Source: Devosia indica
GTDB lineage: Bacteria > Pseudomonadota > Alphaproteobacteria > Rhizobiales > Devosiaceae
NCBI RefSeq assembly: GCF_003056405.1
Contig: NZ_PYVZ01000001.1
Coordinates: 248,001 to 312,000, forward strand
Length of the DNA: 64,000 nucleotides
Direction: 5' to 3'
The position numbers and the translations under genes are program-made. Under the pieces are notes generated by a model. The model did no database searches. It was given only the letters and a program-made list of their open reading frames with translations, and was not told the DNA's origin. This document shows, in pieces, positions 8,260-18,322 of the stretch (its first letter is position 1; each line of letters begins with the position of its first letter).

Positions 8260-9500
8260 GCCCGTGCTCCCATGCGCGTATTGACCCATTTCTCAGCCGA
8301 GCCAACAATGGCAACGAGGACTGCCGCAAGGCCCGCCGCGATGAACAGGGCCGCCCAGATCTGCACCGTCTGGCCGTTATAGGAGCCGGTGAGGAGGCGC
8401 ACTCCCAAGCCCCCGCCCGAGGCATTGGACAGTTCGGCGACGACGGCACCGATCAGCGAAATGGCAATGCCCACTTTCATCGAGGCAAAGAGGAGGGGCA
8501 TGGCGGCGGGCCAGCGCAATTTCCAGAACACCTGCCAGCCATTGGCATCATAGGTGCGCATGAGATCAAGCTGGATGGCCTCGGGCGAGCGCAGCCCCTT
8601 GACCATGCCGACCACGACCGGGAAGAAGCTCAGATACATCGAGATCAGCGCCTTGGGCACCAGCCCGGTCAGCCCGACCGAACCCAGGCCCACCACCACC
8701 ATGGGCGCGATGGCCAGAATGGGAATGGTCTGGCTGGCGATGATCCAGGGCATCAGCGAGCGGTCCGACGCATCATTGTGAATGATGGCCACCGCCAGCG
8801 CCACGCCCAGAACCGTGCCGAAAGCAAAGCCGAGCAGGGTTGCCGAAAGGGTGATCCAAGCGTGATAGGCGAGCGAACGGCGCGAGGTGATTTCGAGCGC
8901 CACCGTGGCATTCCAGATTTCGGCAATCACCTGATGCGGCGCGGGCAGCACCGGCTTGTCCTGCGCCCAGGTCTGGGCGGCAAACTCGGTAAAGGGCACA
9001 TCGACCAGGTCCGCGCGCGCATTGAGCCGCTCCTGCCATGGTGCGTTCATCCAAATTGCAGCGGCATACCAGATCGCGAGGATAGCGAGGAGAATGGTGA
9101 GGACGGGGAGGATGCGACCGCTCGCCAGCTTCTTGAACACGGACGGGCGTTCCCCAACAATTCTTGTGCTCTCGGTTTCTACTAGCCAGCGCCGACAGAC
9201 CAAGTACACGGCAACGAGAAACGCCAAGGCGGCTATGAAGGGAAGTACGTAGTAATCCGGAAGATGGCCCGCCCCGGCAGCGTCGAAAAGCTGGGCCAAA
9301 AACCCAAAGAAAATCAACGCAAAACCGATCGTGTTGTCGAACTTCTTGGCAACCTGATCTTTCACAATCTCGGAGCTAAAATCCCACCTCGCAGTCGCCA
9401 GCCGATGTATGGACTTGTCACTGGCGATGAGCGTGAACACCGCTACCACCAACGCGCCCAAAACCGTGGACACCAACCCAACGACCTGCAAGCCGTTCAT
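8256..9500 (-). CDS. ABC transporter permease with an unusual N-terminal membrane domain
   Basis: A 414-residue protein. From about residue 125 on it is a normal BPD_transp_1 permease (the RILPVLTILLAILAIWYAAA segment, then MKLGFx-type EAA loop WKLRWPAAMPLLFASMKV). Residues 1-120 are extra: MNGLQVVGLVSTVLGALVV, then KKFDNTIGFALIFFGFLAQL, which resembles free-standing small membrane proteins. The DNA for the extra part is less GC-rich (about 52% over 9241-9420 by hand count) than the neighbouring genes. It overlaps the ATPase gene by four bases (9497-9500). Confidence 0.8.
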   Translation of the reverse strand: MNGLQVVGLVSTVLGALVVAVFTLIASDKSIHRLATARWDFSSEIVKDQVAKKFDNTIGFALIFFGFLAQLFDAAGAGHLPDYYVLPFIAALAFLVAVYLVCRRWLVETESTRIVGERPSVFKKLASGRILPVLTILLAILAIWYAAAIWMNAPWQERLNARADLVDVPFTEFAAQTWAQDKPVLPAPHQVIAEIWNATVALEITSRRSLAYHAWITLSATLLGFAFGTVLGVALAVAIIHNDASDRSLMPWIIASQTIPILAIAPMVVVGLGSVGLTGLVPKALISMYLSFFPVVVGMVKGLRSPEAIQLDLMRTYDANGWQVFWKLRWPAAMPLLFASMKVGIAISLIGAVVAELSNASGGGLGVRLLTGSYNGQTVQIWAALFIAAGLAAVLVAIVGSAEKWVNTRMGARA

Positions 9501-10285
9501 TGGTTCCCCTCGTCATAGCTATGCCCAGCCCGCAGGCCCTCGCGGACGCGTGCAGCTATGGCCAGAAATTCCGGCGTTTCGCGGATGTCGAGGGGGCGTT
9601 CCTTGGGTAGGGTCGATTCAATGATGTCGGTGACCCGGCCGGGGCGCGGCGACATGACCACGATGCGGGTGGAGAGATAGACCGCCTCGGGGATGGAGTG
9701 GGTGACGAAACAGATGGTCTTTTCCGTGCGGGCCCAGAGCTTCAAGAGCTCGGAATTGAGGTGATCGCGGACGATTTCATCGAGCGCGCCGAAGGGTTCG
9801 TCCATCAAGAGCAGATCGGCGTCAAAGCTTAGCGCGCGGGCGATGGAGGCGCGCTGCTGCATGCCGCCGGAAAGCTGCCAGGGATATTTTTTCTCGAAGC
9901 CCGACAGGTTTACCAGTTCCATGGTGCGCTTGATGCGCTCGGCCTGTTCCTGTGCCGAATGCCCCATGATCTCGAGCGGCAGGGCGATGTTCTTTTCGAT
10001 GGTGCGCCAGGGATAGAGCGCGGCCGCCTGGAACACATAGCCATAGGCCCGGTTGCGGCGGGCTTCCTCGGGGCTCAGGCCGTTCACCGTCAAGCTGCCC
10101 GAAGTGGGCTTTTCGAGATCGGCAATGGTGCGCAGAAACGTGGTCTTGCCGCAGCCCGAAGGGCCGATGAACGAGACGAAATCGCCCTTCTCAATGGTGA
10201 GATTAACATCGGACAGCGCAACGATATCGCCATCGCCAGTGGGGAAAGTGAGGCCGAGGTTCTGGGCGGAGACGACGGTGGTCAT
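9497..10285 (-). CDS. ABC transporter ATP-binding protein (SsuB/ThiZ type)
   Basis: A 262-residue nucleotide-binding subunit. The Walker A motif is GPSGCGKTT about residues 41-49, the signature LSGGMQQRASIARAL about 138-152, Walker B DLLLMDEPFGALDE about 157-170, and the switch His is in CFVTHSIPEAV. It energises the two-permease importer encoded downstream, with ATGA overlap to the first permease. It starts one base after the stop of a 57-residue gene. The substrate is inferred to be a pyrimidine-ring compound from the operon. Confidence 0.9.
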   Translation of the reverse strand: MTTVVSAQNLGLTFPTGDGDIVALSDVNLTIEKGDFVSFIGPSGCGKTTFLRTIADLEKPTSGSLTVNGLSPEEARRNRAYGYVFQAAALYPWRTIEKNIALPLEIMGHSAQEQAERIKRTMELVNLSGFEKKYPWQLSGGMQQRASIARALSFDADLLLMDEPFGALDEIVRDHLNSELLKLWARTEKTICFVTHSIPEAVYLSTRIVVMSPRPGRVTDIIESTLPKERPLDIRETPEFLAIAARVREGLRAGHSYDEGNQ

Positions 10286-10286
10286 A

Positions 10287-10460
10287 TTAGTCCTTCACGA
10301 CAATCGTCACGCCCAACTCACGCTCTACGATCTCTTTGACGGCCATAATGCCGCCAGCGCTTTTCTCGATAGCAGAGCGGAGCTTCTGATCGTGGCCCGG
10401 AAGAAAGTCCCCAGACCGAGGCTCTCCTCCGCAGCCGCATAGGCAAGGCTTCGCCACCAT
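10287..10460 (-). CDS. 57-residue Cys-rich (putative zinc-ribbon) protein
   Basis: The protein starts MVAKPCLCGCGGEPRSGDFL and continues P-G-H-D-Q-K-L-R, so there is a compact C-x-C-x-C-G cluster and a conserved G-H-D motif, which I know from small orphan proteins. The C-terminus is a basic/acidic helix with V-E-R-E-L-G-V. It sits exactly between dihydropyrimidinase (stop 10463) and the ATPase (start 10285), with 1-2 bp gaps, so it is co-translated. It is not a usual part of this pathway. Function unknown. Confidence 0.6.
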   Translation of the reverse strand: MVAKPCLCGCGGEPRSGDFLPGHDQKLRSAIEKSAGGIMAVKEIVERELGVTIVVKD

Positions 10461-10462
10461 CC

Positions 10463-11914
10463 TCAAACCCCCGTCGCCGGAATGCCAGTGCGTTCCACCT
10501 TGCGGGGGGCGACGATGTCCTTCCACTGGCTGAGCGCGCGGTTCACAGGGTTTTTTGCCTCGCGGGCGACGAACTTGCCATGACCCGGCTCGGCCTTGAC
10601 CTCGCTTTCGACGATGGAGACCTTGCCGCGGCTCAAGACGAAGCGTGGCAGACCCGTCACTTCGAAGCCTTCAAACACATTGTAGTCGATCACCGATTGC
10701 TGGTTGCCGGCCGAAATGGTCTTGCTTCGCTTGGGGTCCCAGACCACGAGATCGGCATCGGCGCCGACCATGACCGCACCCTTTTTGGGGTAAAGGTTGA
10801 GGATCTTGGCGATATTGGTCGAGGTGACGGCAACGAATTCATTGGGCGTGAGGCGCCCGGTGTTGACCCCGGCCGTCCAGAGTACCGGCAGGCGATCTTC
10901 GAGGCCGCCCGTGCCGTTGGGGATTTTCGAGAAATTACCGACGCCGAAACGCTTCTGATCGGTGGTAAAGGCGCAGTGGTCGGTGGCGACGCAGGAGAGC
11001 GAGCCCGCCTGCAGCCCGGCCCAGAGCGAATCCTGATGCTGCTTGTTGCGGAAGGGCGGGGACATGACCCGGCGGGCAGCATGGTCCCAATCTGGGTTGA
11101 AATATTCGCTCTCGTCCAGCGTCAGATGCTGGATCAGCGGCTCGCCATAGACCCGCATGCCCTTTTGCCGGGCGCGGCGGATGGCTTCATGGGCCTGTTC
11201 GCAGCTTGTGTGCACCACATAGAGCGGCACCCCGGCCATGTCGGCCAGCATGATGGCGCGATTGGTGGCTTCGCCTTCGACTTCGGGGGGGCGGGAATAG
11301 GCATGGCCTTCGGGGCCATTATTGCCTTCGGCGAGCAGTTTTGCGGTCATCGCGGCAACCACATCGCCGTTCTCGGCATGGACCAGAGGCAGCGCGCCGA
11401 GCGCGGCGCAGCGCTGGAACGAAGCGAACATCTCGTCGTCGTTCACCATCAGCGCGCCCTTATAGGCCATGAAATGCTTGAACGAGGTGATGCCGCGGTC
11501 GACCACCTCGGCCATTTCATTGAACACCTGCTCGCCCCACCAGGTGATGGCCATGTGGAAGGAATAATCCGTTGAGGCTTTGCCCGACTTGTTGTCCCAC
11601 ATTTTGAGGGCCTCAAGCAGGCTCTGGTCCGGATTGGGCAGGCAGAAATCGACCACCATGGTGGTGCCGCCCGCCAGCGCCGCCCGCGTGCCGCTCTCGA
11701 AATCATCGGCCGAATAGGTGCCCATGAAGGGCATTTCGAGATGGGTATGCGGGTCGATGCCCCCCGGCATGATCAGGCAGCCAGTGGCGTCCAGGGTCTC
11801 GTCGCCCGAAAGGTTCTTGCCGATCTCGACAATGGTGCCGCCCTCGATCTTCACATCGGCTTCGTAGCTGAGATCGGCGGTGACGATGGTGCCGTTCTTG
11901 ATGACTGTGCTCAT
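10463..11914 (-). CDS. hydA: Dihydropyrimidinase
   Basis: A 483-residue amidohydrolase that opens the dihydropyrimidine ring to N-carbamoyl-beta-amino acid. The metal site is complete: GGIDPHTHLEMPF about residues 52-64, the carbamylated-lysine segment TSFKHFMAYKGA about 141-152, HAENGD about 180-185, VHTSCE about 235-240 and CVATDHCAF about 309-317. Length matches dihydropyrimidinases (about 480) better than allantoinases. It is followed downstream by the importer genes and preceded by the amidohydrolase acting next in the pathway. Confidence 0.92.
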   Translation of the reverse strand: MSTVIKNGTIVTADLSYEADVKIEGGTIVEIGKNLSGDETLDATGCLIMPGGIDPHTHLEMPFMGTYSADDFESGTRAALAGGTTMVVDFCLPNPDQSLLEALKMWDNKSGKASTDYSFHMAITWWGEQVFNEMAEVVDRGITSFKHFMAYKGALMVNDDEMFASFQRCAALGALPLVHAENGDVVAAMTAKLLAEGNNGPEGHAYSRPPEVEGEATNRAIMLADMAGVPLYVVHTSCEQAHEAIRRARQKGMRVYGEPLIQHLTLDESEYFNPDWDHAARRVMSPPFRNKQHQDSLWAGLQAGSLSCVATDHCAFTTDQKRFGVGNFSKIPNGTGGLEDRLPVLWTAGVNTGRLTPNEFVAVTSTNIAKILNLYPKKGAVMVGADADLVVWDPKRSKTISAGNQQSVIDYNVFEGFEVTGLPRFVLSRGKVSIVESEVKAEPGHGKFVAREAKNPVNRALSQWKDIVAPRKVERTGIPATGV

Positions 11915-11994
11915 AATGCGTTCCCTTGTCTTTTGGTGTCACACCCTGCCTGCGCCTTCTCCTGAGCGTCGTGGCGAGCGTGAAATTCCTGAAA

Positions 11995-13245
11995 TTACTC
12001 CACGATCTCCGCTGTCTCGACCACGGCGTGGAACAGCACGTCGGCTCCTGCGGTCGCCCATTCCTTGGAAATGTCCTCGGCCTCGTTGTGGCTGAGGCCA
12101 TCGACGCAGGGGCACATGACCATGGCTGTGGGGTAGAGCCGGTTGATCCAGCAAGCATCGTGCCCGGCGCCCGAGACGATGTTGCGGTGGCTGTAGCCAA
12201 GCCGGTCGGCGGCGTCGCGGACGGCCTTGACGCAGTTCTCGTCGAACGTCACCGGATCGAAATGGCCAGTCGGTTCGATGGACAGCCCCAGGCCCAGCTC
12301 CTCGGCGATTTTTGCCGCCTCGGCCTCGATCTGCTCGCGCATCGAGGTGAGCTTGTCCAGTTCTGGCGAGCGGATGTCGATGGTGAACACCGCCTTGCCC
12401 GGAATGACATTGCGCGAATTGGGATAGACATTGGCCTGCCCCACAGCGCCCACGGCATTGGGCTGATGCGCCATGGCGATGCGGTGCACCGCCTCGGTCA
12501 CACGGGCCATGCCCAGGCCCGCATTGACGCGCATATTCATCGGGGTCGAGCCGGTATGGGCGTCCTTGCCGGTCAGGGTCACCTCGAGCCACCACAGGCC
12601 CTGGCCATGGGTGACGACGCCAATATCCTTGCCCTCGGCCTCAAGGATGGGCCCTTGCTCGATATGCAGCTCGAAAAAGGCGTGCATCTTGCGCGCGCCG
12701 ACGGCCTCCTCGCCCTTCCAGCCGATGCGTTCGAGCTCATCGCCGAAGCGCAGGCCATTGGCATCGGTGCGGTCATAGGCCCAGTCGAGTTCGTGCATGC
12801 CGGCAAAGACGCCCGAGGCCAGCATGGCGGGGGCAAAGCGGGTGCCCTCTTCATTGGTCCAGTTGGTGACGACAATGGGGTGGCGGGTCTTGATGCCCAG
12901 ATCGTTGAGCGAGCGGATGACTTCGAGCCCGCCCAGCACGCCCAGCACCCCGTCATATTTGCCGCCCGTCGGCTGGGTATCGAGATGGCTGCCGACATAG
13001 ACCGGCAGGGCATCGGGATCGGTGCCTTCGCGGCGGGCGAACATGGTGCCCATCTGGTCGACGCCCAGGGTCAGCCCGGCCTCCTCGCACCAGCGGGCAA
13101 ACAGCTCGCGCCCTTCCTTGTCGGCATCGGTCAGGGTCTGGCGGTTATTGCCGCCGGCGACGCCCGGGCCGATCTTGGCCATCTCCATCAGGCTCTCCCA
13201 GAGCCGGTCGCCATTGATCCGAAGGTTCTCGCCGGGAGAGGTCAT
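11995..13245 (-). CDS. M20-family N-carbamoyl-beta-alanine amidohydrolase (beta-ureidopropionase type)
   Basis: A 416-residue zinc hydrolase. Metal ligands lie in VGSHLDTQPTGGKYDG about residues 80-95, NWTNEEGTRFAP about 126-137, ELHIEQGP about 189-196, and the late His in DGLSHNEAED about 382-391. The HyuC/PydC/AllC group cleaves N-carbamoyl amino acids or allantoate. Next to dihydropyrimidinase the expected reaction is N-carbamoyl-beta-alanine to beta-alanine, CO2 and ammonia. A RutR-like half-symmetric box (13258-13273) lies 13 bp upstream of the ATG. Confidence 0.88.
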   Translation of the reverse strand: MTSPGENLRINGDRLWESLMEMAKIGPGVAGGNNRQTLTDADKEGRELFARWCEEAGLTLGVDQMGTMFARREGTDPDALPVYVGSHLDTQPTGGKYDGVLGVLGGLEVIRSLNDLGIKTRHPIVVTNWTNEEGTRFAPAMLASGVFAGMHELDWAYDRTDANGLRFGDELERIGWKGEEAVGARKMHAFFELHIEQGPILEAEGKDIGVVTHGQGLWWLEVTLTGKDAHTGSTPMNMRVNAGLGMARVTEAVHRIAMAHQPNAVGAVGQANVYPNSRNVIPGKAVFTIDIRSPELDKLTSMREQIEAEAAKIAEELGLGLSIEPTGHFDPVTFDENCVKAVRDAADRLGYSHRNIVSGAGHDACWINRLYPTAMVMCPCVDGLSHNEAEDISKEWATAGADVLFHAVVETAEIVE

Positions 13246-13257
13246 GCTGCTTACTCG

Positions 13258-13273
13258 TCGTTCAGGTGGTCAA
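13258..13273. promoter_or_regulatory. Candidate RutR-like box upstream of the amidohydrolase gene
   Basis: The right half is an exact TGGTCAA; the left half TCGTTCA matches TTGACCA at four of seven positions. It lies 13-28 bp before the ATG of the amidohydrolase gene. The same half-site occurs in the better box at 16372-16387. Confidence 0.4.
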
Positions 13274-13369
13274 AACAAATGACCCCGCCGTCGCGCAGAG
13301 GCGGACGGCAGGGCCGGGAGGATGGTGTATCAGCGCTGTGTTCCCTCTCCGCGCCGGAGAGAGAGTAGG

Positions 13370-13399
13370 TGGTCAGCGATTTGACTGCGACGCTGACCA
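13370..13399. other. Intergenic hairpin between dehydrogenase and amidohydrolase genes
   Basis: TGGTCAGCG and CGCTGACCA are perfect 9-bp arms around 12 bases, just past the dehydrogenase stop (13407). It may be a transcript-processing or partial-termination hairpin. The arms also contain TGGTCA, part of a RutR half-site, so regulator binding is an alternative. Confidence 0.4.
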
Positions 13400-13406
13400 T
13401 CAGTTC

Positions 13407-14903
<1,497 letters not shown>

Positions 14904-14933
14904 CAGGGCTTCCCCTCCAGATTGGGAACGTTC

Positions 14934-14957
14934 ATTCTATATTCTTCTGTATAGAAT
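14934..14957. promoter_or_regulatory. A/T-rich palindrome upstream of mmsA
   Basis: ATTCTATA and TATAGAAT are perfect 8-bp arms around 8 bases, 31 bp before the mmsA ATG and after the aminotransferase stop. A partial third copy (ATTCTATT) follows at 14967. This is an AT-rich island in GC-rich DNA and fits an internal operator or promoter. Confidence 0.5.
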
Positions 14958-14969
14958 TTTTGTTCCATT

Positions 14970-16298
14970 CTATTCAAGCGTCTTGAGGATGCCCGACAGG
15001 GTCGAGACGATTTCGCCAATCTGGCTCTCCGAGATGATCAGCGGCGGGGAGAGCGCAATGATGTCACCGGTGGTGCGCACGAGCAGGCCCTGCTCATAGG
15101 CCTTGAGGAAGGCCGAGAAGGCGCGCTTGGTGGGCGAACCGGCAATGGGTTCGAGCTCGATGGCGCCAACCAGGCCGATATTGCGGATATCGATGACGTG
15201 CGGCAGGCCCTTGAGAGAGTGCAGCGCATCTTCCCAGGCCTTGGCCAGCGCCGCACCGCGCGTCAGCAACCCTTCTTCCTTATAGGTGTCGAGCGTGGCC
15301 AGCGCCGCGGCCGAGGCGACCGGATTGCCCGAATAGGTATAGCCGTGGAAGAACTCGATCAGATGTTCGGGGCCCTGCATGAAGGTGTCGTGGATCTCGG
15401 CCGAGACCATGACCGCGCCCATCGGGATGACACCATTGGTCAGGCCCTTGGCGGTCACCATGATGTCGGGCGTGACGCCGAAATAATCGGCCCCAAAGGG
15501 GGTGCCCAGGCGCCCATAGCCGGTGATGACCTCGTCAAAGATCAGCAGAATGCCATGCTTCCTGGTGATCTCACGCAGGCGCTTGAGATAACCCGGGGGC
15601 GGAATCAGCACGCCAGTGGAGCCGGCCACAGGCTCGACAATGACGGCGGCAATGGTGGAGGCGTCGTGCAGGGTGACGATGCGTTCGAGCTCGTCGGCGA
15701 GATCGGCGCCATGCTCCGGCTCGCCGCGCGAAAAGGCGTTCTTGGCAAGGTCATGGGTATGCGGCATGTGGTCGACGCCAGTGAGCAGCGTGCCGAACAT
15801 CTTGCGGTTGGTGACGATGCCGCCGACCGAAATGCCGCCGAAATTGACCCCGTGATAAGCGCGTTCGCGGCCGATCAGGCGGGTGCGGCTGCCCTCGCCT
15901 TTGACGCGGTGATAGGCCAGCGCGACCTTGAGCGCGGTTTCCACCGATTCGGAACCCGAATTGGTGAACAGCACATGGTCGAGCCCGTCAGGGGCGAGGT
16001 CCACCAGGCGATTGGCCAGTTCGAACGCCTTGGGATGGCCCATCTGGAAGGCGGGGGCATAATCGAGCTCACCGGCCTGCCGGGCAATAGCCTCGACGAT
16101 TTTCGGGCGCGCATGACCGGCATTGACGCACCACAGGCCCGCCGTACCATCGAGCACCTGGCGCCCATCGGAGGTGGTGTAGTGCATGTCCCTGGCGGCC
16201 ACGAACATGCGTGGTGCCTTCTTGAACTGCCGGTTTGCCGTAAAGGGCATCCAGAACGCGCTGAGATCGTTTGGCGCAACATTGGACGAAGTGGACAC
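14970..16298 (-). CDS. Class-III aminotransferase, beta-alanine:pyruvate type
   Basis: About 442 residues. Features are SFWMPFTANRQFK-like N-terminus, GTAGLWCVNAGH, FTNSGSESVETALKVA (PLP phosphate site), LIFDEVITGYGR with the PLP Asp, and the PLP lysine in MVTAKGLTNGVIPMGAV. Start: a GTG at 16298 (VSTSSNVAPN) has GGGAGCGAG upstream; the longer ATG frame to 16655 runs through the divergent regulator and is rejected. It converts beta-alanine to malonate semialdehyde, feeding MmsA. It is the first gene of the operon. Confidence 0.9.
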   Translation of the reverse strand: MSTSSNVAPNDLSAFWMPFTANRQFKKAPRMFVAARDMHYTTSDGRQVLDGTAGLWCVNAGHARPKIVEAIARQAGELDYAPAFQMGHPKAFELANRLVDLAPDGLDHVLFTNSGSESVETALKVALAYHRVKGEGSRTRLIGRERAYHGVNFGGISVGGIVTNRKMFGTLLTGVDHMPHTHDLAKNAFSRGEPEHGADLADELERIVTLHDASTIAAVIVEPVAGSTGVLIPPPGYLKRLREITRKHGILLIFDEVITGYGRLGTPFGADYFGVTPDIMVTAKGLTNGVIPMGAVMVSAEIHDTFMQGPEHLIEFFHGYTYSGNPVASAAALATLDTYKEEGLLTRGAALAKAWEDALHSLKGLPHVIDIRNIGLVGAIELEPIAGSPTKRAFSAFLKAYEQGLLVRTTGDIIALSPPLIISESQIGEIVSTLSGILKTLE

Positions 16299-16371
16299 GA
16301 ACGCTCGCTCCCGTTGAATTTGGCCTGGCCTCGTTTTGGGTCTTGACGCGGCGGTCCGAACCCCGGAAATT

Positions 16372-16387
16372 TTGACCAGTTGGAAAA
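16372..16387. promoter_or_regulatory. RutR-like operator between aminotransferase operon and regulator
   Basis: TTGACCAGTTGGAAAA matches the known RutR consensus TTGACCA-NN-TGGTCAA at 12 of 14 defined positions. It lies 35 bp before the regulator ATG and 74 bp before the aminotransferase GTG, in the only divergent promoter region of this cluster. Confidence 0.65.
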
Positions 16388-16422
16388 ATGTTAGCATCCC
16401 TACACATTCCCGCAAGGCGAAA

Positions 16423-17160
16423 ATGTCCGGAAAAAAACTCAAGGCCGTCGAGCACCCCCCGGTCAGCGCCAGGCGCCAGCACAAGGCCGATGCCAAGGCG
16501 GCCGCGACCCATCCGCCATCACGCCAGCGGCCGCTGACCCGCATCCAGAAGGAAAAGCAGGACATCATTCTCGAAGCGGCGCTGGACGTGTTTTCGATGC
16601 ACGGCTTCCGCGGCTCGACCATCGACCAGATTGCGGAAGTGGCCGGGATGAGCAAGCCGAACCTGCTCTATTATTTCCCGCGCAAGGAAGAAATTCACCG
16701 CCGGCTGATCGCCGCGCTGCTCGACACCTGGCTGGCGCCGCTGCGCGATTTTGACGAGAACGGCGACCCGTTCACCGAAATCCGCTCCTATATCAGGCGC
16801 AAGCTGGAAATGGCGCGGGACTTTCCGCGCGAAAGCCGGCTGTTCGCCAATGAAATGCTGCAGGGCGCGCCGCGCATCACCGAAATGATCGAGATCGATC
16901 TCAAGGCTCTGGTGGACGAAAAGGCCAAGATTTTGCTGACCTGGATGGACCAGGGCAGGCTGGCCCGCACCGATCCCTATCATTTGATCTTTTCGATCTG
17001 GGCGACCACGCAGCATTATGCCGATTTCGACGTGCAGGTGCGGGCCGTCCTGGGCAAGGGGCGCAATGGTGAAGGGCGATTTGAGGATGCGGCGCGCTAT
17101 CTCGAACAGCTGTTCATGCACGGCCTGTCGCCCAAGCCGCGCGTGAACGGATCAGCCTAG
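16423..17160 (+). CDS. TetR-family regulator, RutR-like
   Basis: 245 residues. A basic, disordered N-terminus (to about 40) precedes the helix-turn-helix: EAALDVFSMHGFRGSTIDQI then AGMSKPNLLYYFPRKEEI. The ligand domain has the RutR/YcdC C-terminal wording (ARDFPRESRLFANEMLQGAP, and DPYHLIFSIWATTQHYADF). E. coli RutR binds uracil or thymine. Divergence from the pyrimidine operon and the RutR-like box in between make it the operon's repressor. Start: the ATG at 16423 with AAGG upstream; earlier ATGs run into the operator. Confidence 0.85.
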   Translation: MSGKKLKAVEHPPVSARRQHKADAKAAATHPPSRQRPLTRIQKEKQDIILEAALDVFSMHGFRGSTIDQIAEVAGMSKPNLLYYFPRKEEIHRRLIAALLDTWLAPLRDFDENGDPFTEIRSYIRRKLEMARDFPRESRLFANEMLQGAPRITEMIEIDLKALVDEKAKILLTWMDQGRLARTDPYHLIFSIWATTQHYADFDVQVRAVLGKGRNGEGRFEDAARYLEQLFMHGLSPKPRVNGSA

Positions 17161-17177
17161 ACCCGCCGCAACGGCAT

Positions 17178-18251
17178 TCAGGCGCTTTGCGCCAATTGTT
17201 CCGACCGGGGACCGTCGCCCGCCAGACTGTCGCGCGGTTCGGGCCTGGTCTCGCCGGTAAAACAGAACGCGCCGCCATCGTGGCGCTTGGCTTCGTAGAG
17301 CGCCCGGTCGGCCTGTTTGAGCAACGCGGCCGCCGGCTCGCCGAGCCCGTTTGGCACAATCCCAAGGCTCACGCCCACGCTGACATTCCAGCCCACCGAG
17401 GCGAGCGGCGCACCGATGGCGGCGATACAATCGCGCGCCAGGTGGACAAGATCCTTGCGGTGATTGCGATACACGATGGCGACGAACTCGTCGCCGCCGA
17501 TCCGGGCCAGAAATTCGCCCGGCAGCAATTGGGCTGCCAGTCTCTGCGCCACTTCGATCAGCGCCAGGTCGCCGGCATGATGCCCGAACAGGTCGTTGAC
17601 CGGCTTGAACCGGTCGAGATCCAGGGCCAACACGGAAAAACTCCTGTCGCCATCGGCGAGCCGGGACAATTCCCCTTCGAGCGCCAGGCGATTGGGCAGG
17701 CCGGTCAGATGATCACGCAGGGCCTGACGTTGCGCGGCAATGCGTTGATGTTCGATGCGCCGCACATGACCCAGCATGGCCACGAGACACGCCAATACGC
17801 TGCAGATCAGCACCAGCATGAGCGGCACGCGCAGCGGAGCATAGGTATTGAACAGGTAGAGGCCCGGCCGCTCGGCGGTCCAGGTGAGGAAGTGACTGCC
17901 TAGCGGGCCGGAGAGCAGCGGCAAGGATTGCTGGGACTCCTCGATGGCAACCGCGGGCGACAGCGCAAGATTGCGCAGGCCGGCCACCTGCCCCAGGCGC
18001 TCGAGGGCGGGCGTGATCTGATCTGGCTGCAGGGCCACCAGGATGTCGGCAATTTGGGCGGCCCGCGCCCGCTCATCGGCCATTGATAGGCTGTCGGTTG
18101 TCTGCATGACATGCAGTGTCGAGGCGATCAGCACGGCCCCGGCCAGCAGGGCGCCCAGAAATGCGCCAAGCACCAGCCGCCGGATAGGCGCCAGTGCCTT
18201 GGCCGGGTCGGACTCCGGCAAAGTTAATAATTTGTTAATTTTCGCGTCCAC
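17178..18251 (-). CDS. Membrane-anchored GGDEF diguanylate cyclase
   Basis: About 357 residues. A TM segment at about 24-45 and another at about 138-160 bracket a periplasmic sensor region. The GGDEF domain follows, with DHLTGLPNR, DLDRFKPVNDLFGHHAGD and the intact active site ARIGGDEF. The product-inhibition motif RxxD is missing: LPGE stands at its place. Start: no ATG precedes the first TM without entering the next gene, so a GTG at 18251 is proposed. It is expected to make c-di-GMP in response to an unknown signal. Confidence 0.82.
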   Translation of the reverse strand: MDAKINKLLTLPESDPAKALAPIRRLVLGAFLGALLAGAVLIASTLHVMQTTDSLSMADERARAAQIADILVALQPDQITPALERLGQVAGLRNLALSPAVAIEESQQSLPLLSGPLGSHFLTWTAERPGLYLFNTYAPLRVPLMLVLICSVLACLVAMLGHVRRIEHQRIAAQRQALRDHLTGLPNRLALEGELSRLADGDRSFSVLALDLDRFKPVNDLFGHHAGDLALIEVAQRLAAQLLPGEFLARIGGDEFVAIVYRNHRKDLVHLARDCIAAIGAPLASVGWNVSVGVSLGIVPNGLGEPAAALLKQADRALYEAKRHDGGAFCFTGETRPEPRDSLAGDGPRSEQLAQSA

Positions 18252-18322
18252 TGCGCAGACCCTGCATCCAAGCCCATCCTGACCCGGTAATGGTTGGCAA
18301 GTGGTTAGCGCGACATGTCTTT

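Noticed and set aside
16299..16655. Aminotransferase extended to 16655
   Set aside because: That region is the divergent promoter and the RutR-like gene; the GTG at 16298 has a ribosome site and normal family length.
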